NCBI RefSeq assembly: GCF_021605415.1
Contig: NZ_WKEQ01000032.1
Span: 1 to 64,000 of the forward strand
Reading direction: 5' to 3'
DNA length: 64,000 nucleotides
Source of the DNA: Pseudomonas syringae
GTDB lineage: Bacteria > Pseudomonadota > Gammaproteobacteria > Pseudomonadales > Pseudomonadaceae
This document shows, one piece after another, positions 59,305 to 64,000 of this stretch (its first letter is position 1; each line of letters starts with the position of its first letter). Both the position numbers and the translations under genes were made by a program. Under the pieces are notes generated by a model, which had not been told where the DNA came from, made no database searches, and worked only from the letters and a program-made list of their open reading frames with translations.

Positions 59305-61743
59305 ATGTACTTGATCAATGGACAATTGCGTCAGGACTGCAACCTCGAAACCGCGCTGGATCTGCTGCAAAGGGATCTGCCTCGACGACTGGCGCAACCG
59401 CTGGCCAGCGCCGTGGTCATTGCTGCCGCCGAGAATTTTGCCGGCCGGTTGCGCGAGCGCACCCTAAACCCGCCCGTCGATGAGGAGCAGCGTCGAGCGC
59501 TGATCGACTTCTGTCGCCCCGAAAATCTGCGCGAAAAGCTCGAACGCGAACTGGGTATAAACGCCCATTCGCTACGCCGTATCGATTATCGACAATCGCG
59601 TTTCGAGAACTGGAGCCCGCTCGGACTGGTGGTGCACATCACACCGGGCAACTCGCCGTTGCTGGCATTTTGCGCGGTGCTCGAAGGCTTGCTGGCCGGC
59701 AACGTCAACTGGCTGCGCCCGAGCAGCAGCGACGCAGGCCTGAGCGCGCAGTTGCTCGGCGATCTGGCGCAGTGCGACACAACGGCTCGGCTCGCCGGCT
59801 ACATCGCCGTGCTGCCGGCGACCACCGCGCAGATTGGCCTGCTCTGCCAGCGGGCGAACGGCGTATCGGCCTGGGGCGGCGAGTCGGCCTTGCGCGCAAT
59901 CAATCGGCAAATTCCGCCGGGATGCCGCTGGATCGACTGGGGGCACCGCATCAGTTTCGCTTATCTGACAGCCGACGCGGCCTCGGCCGAAGCGCTGGAT
60001 GCCGTGGTGGACGAAGTCTGTCGCCTGGATCAACAAGCCTGTTCCAGCCCGCAATGGCTGTTGGTGGACAGCGACGATCCACTCGTATTGCGCTCGATCG
60101 GCGAAGACCTGGCCGCAGCTTTCGAGCGTCGCGCGCGAAAATGGCCAGCATTGGCTCCCACGCTTCAAGAAGCCTGTGAAATCACCACACAAACCCAATT
60201 GGCGCGCTTGACCCAAAGCTTTTCCGGGCAACCGGGTCATGTCTGGAGCGGCCCCGGCTGGCGGGTGATCTGGGCCCACGATCAATCATTGGCGCCCTCG
60301 CCGCTGTTTCGCACCCTGCGCATGGCACCCGTGCCCCGCGCCCAAATCACTCCGGCGTTACTGCAATGGCGCAACGTACTGCAAAGTTGTGGGCTTATTT
60401 GCACCGCCGGGCAGACCGCCGCTCTGGCGCGTGCACTGATCGCGGCAGGCGTCACCCGTGTCGCGCCAATCCAGGCGATGCATGATGGCTACGAAGGTGA
60501 ACCCCACGACGGCGTCTATGCACTTCAGCGTCTGAGCCGAAGAATCTCTGTCAGCCTGCCGCCGCAGCAGTTGCCCACTCATGCCACGCTCGATCCGCAA
60601 CCTTCACCGGCGGCGCTGACCCGTTTGCCGATCATGGACAAGGCCACCTTCACCCGCCAGCCGCCCGGCCCTGCCGCGCAACTGTATTTCCGTTCCGGCG
60701 GCAGTAGCGCAACGCCGACGCTTTCGACGTTCAGTTACCGCGATTTCCAGAAGCAAATGGCCGCAGCCGCCGACGGCCTCTTCGCGGCAGGACTCGATCC
60801 CGCGCGCGACAAAGTCATGAACCTGTTTTTCAGCGGGGGCCTGTATGGCGGTTTCTACAGCTTCGCCAAGGTGCTGGAGCAACTTGGCGCCACGCATTTG
60901 CCGATGGGCGCCCCGGCCGATGATGACTACCGCGAGATCGCCCAACTGATCGTCGATCTGGGTGTCACCGTGCTGATCGGCATGCCGAGCACCTTGCATC
61001 GACTGTTCCTCAACGAAGAACAACGGCTCAAGGATTACGGCGGCGTGCGTAAGGTGTTCCTCGGCGGCGAACACCCCGGCGAGCAAAGCCGACAATTGCT
61101 GCAACGCTGTGGCGTGACGACCATTCGTTCGGCGATTTACGGCAGCGTCGATGCCGGCCCGTTGGGCCATGCGTGCTCCGGCTCGGCGGATGGAGTATTT
61201 CACCTGATGAGCGATATACAGCACCTGGAGATTGTCGACTTTGACCGTGATACGCCCGTCATCGGTACAGAAACCGGGCGTTTGCTGTTCACCTCAAGTG
61301 CCCGGCAAAGCCAGACCGTTCAACGCTACGACGTGGGGGACAGCGGTCGCTGGGTGTTGGAGCCCTGCGCCTGTGGGCTGACATCGCCGCGCTTCGAACT
61401 GTTGCAGCGCCACGGCAAGCTGATCCGCATCGGCACCGATTTCATTTCCCTGGCGATAGTGGCCGAGCATCTGCAAACGCCGTTTCAACTGGTGCTCGAT
61501 CACGCCCCGGACGGGCTGGATCGCATGACGGTGCGCTGCAATCTTTCTCCAATTGAAACCACCGCTCGATTGCAGCGTTACCCGACACTCGTGACGATTA
61601 TCGACACCGGTTTACTGGCCGTGGAAGTTGAAGTCTGTGACGTCGACACGTTCACCCGAAATCAACACAGCGGAAAAACCCCGGTGGTGATCGATGAGCG
61701 CTTAACAACGCAACATGATCAACTTCAGGAAGCAAAACCATGA
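59305..61743 (+). CDS. LuxC-type acyl reductase fused to a PaaK-like adenylating domain
   Basis: An 812-residue two-domain protein. Residues about 1-400 match LuxC (acyl-CoA/acyl-enzyme reductase, aldehyde-dehydrogenase fold): NWSPLGLVVHITPGNSPLLAF and DQQACSSPQ, with C246 the catalytic cysteine. Residues about 440-800 match PaaK/LuxE-type adenylate-forming enzymes: ATP loop FRSGGSSATPTL (463-474 region), YGSVDAGPLGHAC, RYDVGDSG (674-681) and CACGLTSPRFELLQRHG. LuxC reduces an acyl group to an aldehyde with NADPH; the second domain should activate another or the same acid. GGGAGG precedes the ATG, and the stop overlaps the next gene (ATGA). Confidence 0.88.
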   Translation: MYLINGQLRQDCNLETALDLLQRDLPRRLAQPLASAVVIAAAENFAGRLRERTLNPPVDEEQRRALIDFCRPENLREKLERELGINAHSLRRIDYRQSRFENWSPLGLVVHITPGNSPLLAFCAVLEGLLAGNVNWLRPSSSDAGLSAQLLGDLAQCDTTARLAGYIAVLPATTAQIGLLCQRANGVSAWGGESALRAINRQIPPGCRWIDWGHRISFAYLTADAASAEALDAVVDEVCRLDQQACSSPQWLLVDSDDPLVLRSIGEDLAAAFERRARKWPALAPTLQEACEITTQTQLARLTQSFSGQPGHVWSGPGWRVIWAHDQSLAPSPLFRTLRMAPVPRAQITPALLQWRNVLQSCGLICTAGQTAALARALIAAGVTRVAPIQAMHDGYEGEPHDGVYALQRLSRRISVSLPPQQLPTHATLDPQPSPAALTRLPIMDKATFTRQPPGPAAQLYFRSGGSSATPTLSTFSYRDFQKQMAAAADGLFAAGLDPARDKVMNLFFSGGLYGGFYSFAKVLEQLGATHLPMGAPADDDYREIAQLIVDLGVTVLIGMPSTLHRLFLNEEQRLKDYGGVRKVFLGGEHPGEQSRQLLQRCGVTTIRSAIYGSVDAGPLGHACSGSADGVFHLMSDIQHLEIVDFDRDTPVIGTETGRLLFTSSARQSQTVQRYDVGDSGRWVLEPCACGLTSPRFELLQRHGKLIRIGTDFISLAIVAEHLQTPFQLVLDHAPDGLDRMTVRCNLSPIETTARLQRYPTLVTIIDTGLLAVEVEVCDVDTFTRNQHSGKTPVVIDERLTTQHDQLQEAKP

Positions 61744-63032
61744 ACGCCGATAAGCAAGTTATCGAGTTGATCAAGTTTGCCCGGCAACATTCTCGGTACT
61801 TCGATCATCACTTCAGGGCTTTGCCCGATCCCGTCGAAAACCTGGCGATATTGCCGTTGATTAATCCTTCAGACTATTGGAAAGAAAGTGATCATCTTGA
61901 GCATTGGCCGGTATTGACCGGCGCCCTTGAACACGCGGTGGTGTTCAAGACCGGTGGCACCACCAGCAGTGGCAAACTGTCGGTTTTCACCCAACCCGAG
62001 TGGCAGCGGCTGGTCAAGGACTTCGGCAGCAGTTGCACCTCTCGGTTCAATCAGGGCGACCGCGTCGCGAACCTGTTTTTTGCCGGAGACTTGTACGCCA
62101 GTTTCGTGTTTATCCACGATTCCCTCGCCCATGTCGGCGTGGGCATCACTGAGTTCCCCTTCACCGGGGCGGTCGAGCACGGCGAGCTTGCCGGAGCGAT
62201 CCTGCGTCACCGGATCAACGTGCTGGCCGGCGTACCGGCCCATTTGCTGAAGTTCGCCGACTGGCTGGCGAGCCGCACTATGACGCTGGACGTCGTCGAC
62301 ACGGTGCTTTACGGCGGCGAAAGCCTGTTTGCGGCGCAACGTGCGTTGTTGCACCGGGTGATGCCCAACGCGCGCATTGCGTCCATCGGTTACGCCAGCG
62401 TCGATGCCGGATTTATCGGCGGCAGTCACCGCGACTGCGACGATGGCGAGCATCGAATGAACGAACAGCACACCCTCGTCGAAATCATTGACGAGCACAC
62501 CGGCGAAATCATTGAAGGCTGCGATCACACCGGTCTGCTGATCGTCACCAACCTCACGCGTCGCTTGATGCCGCTGATCCGTTATCCGGTCGGTGATCGT
62601 GCCTGTTGGCGGGAGCCCGTCGGCACGCCGGGTCGTAAATTCGCCCTTCAGGGTCGCAGTGCCAGCGCCCGCCGATTACGCGTGGTATCCGCAACGCTGT
62701 TTCCTGAGGAAATGGCCGAAATCATTCTGCGAACCGTCGGCGCGGATGACTGGCAGCTGCTGATCGAGCTACGCGATCAAAAAACCGTGCTGACATTGAA
62801 ATGGGCGCATGTCGCGGTGCCGTCATCATTGAACCTGACGCTGCGCACTGCGTTGCTGGAGCGCTACCCGGAACTCGCCGAGCTGATCACCGATGGGCAA
62901 CTGGATCTGTTGATTCGCGGCTGTACGGTTGACGATCTGTCGCTGCATCCACGCTCCGGCAAACGTCAGCGTGTGGTCGATCTACGTTTCCACGACGTAC
63001 CGACCATGGAGGCGAGCCCATGGACACGCTGA
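61740..63032 (+). CDS. PaaK-like adenylate-forming enzyme
   Basis: A 430-residue protein with the phenylacetate-CoA ligase-like signature: ATP loop FKTGGTTSSGKLSVF (71-79), GVPAHLLKFADWL, GYASVDAGFIGG and RYPVGDRACW. It resembles the second half of the preceding fusion (both have a SVDAG motif and an R-Y-x-V-G-D motif) and may be its paralogue, with a different substrate. Enzymes of this family activate aryl or acyl acids as adenylates, and often form CoA thioesters or amides. It overlaps the genes on both sides. Confidence 0.85.
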   Translation: MNADKQVIELIKFARQHSRYFDHHFRALPDPVENLAILPLINPSDYWKESDHLEHWPVLTGALEHAVVFKTGGTTSSGKLSVFTQPEWQRLVKDFGSSCTSRFNQGDRVANLFFAGDLYASFVFIHDSLAHVGVGITEFPFTGAVEHGELAGAILRHRINVLAGVPAHLLKFADWLASRTMTLDVVDTVLYGGESLFAAQRALLHRVMPNARIASIGYASVDAGFIGGSHRDCDDGEHRMNEQHTLVEIIDEHTGEIIEGCDHTGLLIVTNLTRRLMPLIRYPVGDRACWREPVGTPGRKFALQGRSASARRLRVVSATLFPEEMAEIILRTVGADDWQLLIELRDQKTVLTLKWAHVAVPSSLNLTLRTALLERYPELAELITDGQLDLLIRGCTVDDLSLHPRSGKRQRVVDLRFHDVPTMEASPWTR

Positions 63033-63934
63033 CCCTGCGAAGTTACCGCAACACCGATGCGAGGGCGGTCAGCCGCCTGTTTCGCGAAGTCTACGGCGAG
63101 CATTACGTGCAACCCCATGTTTATCTGCCGCACATGATCAACCAGAACCATGCAGAGGGATGCTGGCACTCACTGGTGGCGCTGACGGGCACACGTCTGG
63201 TGGGGCATGCCACGCTCTTTCGAAACAACGGTTCAAACATTGCCGAACTGGCGCTCAGCGCCGTGCATCCCGATGCCCGGGGTCAGAACGTCGCCACTCG
63301 GCTGGGCCAGCAACTGATGATTCATGCCCAGGCGCTACGATGTCGAGGCGTGACGATCAAGCAAGTGACGCAGCACCCGTTCACCCAGCGAATGGCCGCG
63401 AGCCTGGGGTTCCATAACACCGGATTGCTCCCGGATTACGTCCCCTCGCCGTTCGGGCTGCCAACGCCCGAATCGATCGTGATCGGGTGCTGCGCCATTG
63501 ATGGCTACCAGCGCCCGCTGCCCCTTTTGGTTTCACCGCCGGGCTGGCAGGATTTCATGCTCGGCCTGGCCAACGCTTTCGGCACTCAGGATCGCCAGCC
63601 TCGCTGGCAAGGATTGGCGGTACGTTTTGAGCAACAGGCCGGGCGTTACGATGTAGTGTTGAAAGAATTGAACCCGGCATTGCTTCAGCAGTTGCGCAAA
63701 TTGCCGAGCCATTGGCTGATTTCCCTCAGGCTAAGGCTGACTGCCGGGCTGTCGAACGATCTGCTCAAACTGGCCCAGACTGACTTTGTTTTTACCGGTC
63801 TGATGCCAGACGACGGCCCGGAAGGCTGGCTTGCGCTGTTTCATCGGGGTATCCAGTCTAAAACGTTGACCCTGCATTGCCCGCACATGCAGCGTTTGCA
63901 TGACCTGGCGCAGCAGCAGGCGCCGAAGCCTTGA
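63020..63934 (+). CDS. GNAT N-acetyltransferase with C-terminal extension
   Basis: A 304-residue protein. Residues about 1-155 form a GNAT domain (LRSYRNTDARAVSRLFREVYG, ELALSAVHPDARGQNVATRLGQQLM, with the acetyl-CoA loop RGQNVA). The C-terminal 150 residues (LVSPPGWQDFMLGLANAFG...) are a second, unassigned domain. In this operon it would acylate an amine or hydroxyl intermediate; that is inferred from context. The start overlaps the preceding stop by 13 bases, and a strong terminator follows, closing the operon. Confidence 0.85.
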   Translation: MDTLTLRSYRNTDARAVSRLFREVYGEHYVQPHVYLPHMINQNHAEGCWHSLVALTGTRLVGHATLFRNNGSNIAELALSAVHPDARGQNVATRLGQQLMIHAQALRCRGVTIKQVTQHPFTQRMAASLGFHNTGLLPDYVPSPFGLPTPESIVIGCCAIDGYQRPLPLLVSPPGWQDFMLGLANAFGTQDRQPRWQGLAVRFEQQAGRYDVVLKELNPALLQQLRKLPSHWLISLRLRLTAGLSNDLLKLAQTDFVFTGLMPDDGPEGWLALFHRGIQSKTLTLHCPHMQRLHDLAQQQAPKP

Positions 63935-63945
63935 GTCATACTGCG

Positions 63946-63979
63946 ATGGCCCGTTTGTAAGGTAAACGGGCCATTTTTT
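63946..63979 (+). terminator. Terminator of the LuxC/LuxE operon
   Basis: ATGGCCCGTTT and AAACGGGCCAT pair perfectly around GTAAGGT and are followed by six T residues. Confidence 0.9.
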
Positions 63980-64000
63980 GAGCGACGATGGGTCGACCTG

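Noticed and set aside
56909..63934. A bioluminescence (lux) operon
   Set aside because: LuxC- and LuxE-like domains are present, but luciferase luxA/luxB and thioesterase luxD are absent, and PaaK, GNAT and MFS genes are added.
1..64000. Prophage, insertion sequence, CRISPR array, tRNA or rRNA
   Set aside because: I looked for integrase or transposase motifs, short regularly spaced repeats and conserved RNA stems; none was found in the window.

Overview
The window is typical of a Pseudomonas chromosome, most likely from the P. fluorescens group. Supporting evidence is a complete fapABCDEF functional-amyloid operon, a pvdQ gene beside an FpvR-like FecR gene and a Fur-like gene, several small families that are essentially Pseudomonas-restricted (DUF1652, DUF2790, DUF3077-like), and the Pseudomonas REP/REPIN repeats between genes. 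Coding density is high and gene order is mosaic. I see no rRNA, tRNA, CRISPR array, prophage or insertion sequence.

Layout. 1-2.1 kb: two tandem Sel1-repeat genes, the first frameshifted. 2.1-5.1 kb: small Pseudomonas proteins, ecotin and a NIPSNAP protein. 5.1-20.4 kb: mixed housekeeping and accessory genes (threonine dehydratase-like, candidate sRNA, PQQ aldose dehydrogenase, Ku, LpxO, an ABC-F ATPase, an MFS carrier, an alpha/beta hydrolase, AzoR with a divergent LysR regulator, UppP and a chemoreceptor). 20.6-21.7 kb: a pnuC and nicotinamide riboside kinase-like pair. 22.0-28.5 kb: the fap operon, followed by a convergent sigma-54 activator with a VpsR-like N-terminus. 28.8-46.6 kb: NhaB, a gnd-zwf-HAD operon, a phosphoethanolamine transferase, a ZapE-like ATPase, a nucleobase permease, a nitrilase with a divergent LysR regulator, and a DpkA-like dehydrogenase. 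46.9-51.7 kb: a giant dermonecrotic-toxin-like protein with a C-terminal HExxH motif. 51.7-56.7 kb: PepSY, FecR/FpvR-like, PvdQ and Fur-like genes plus two tiny membrane or lipoprotein genes. 56.9-63.9 kb: a tight five-gene operon.

The five-gene operon is the most unusual content. It encodes an MFS exporter, a LuxE-like acyl-protein synthetase, a fusion of a LuxC-type acyl reductase with a PaaK-type adenylating domain, a second PaaK-like adenylating enzyme and a GNAT acetyltransferase. The genes overlap or nearly touch, end at a strong terminator, and are preceded by operator-like dyads. There are no luciferase (luxAB) or thioesterase (luxD) genes. The set looks like an uncharacterised pathway that activates carboxylic acids, reduces one, acetylates something and exports a small product. 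That is inference from domains and context.

Starts were moved from the longest reading frame to the codon with a Shine-Dalgarno sequence or signal peptide wherever the sequence supported it. Family assignments come from recognising motifs by eye. No database search was run.
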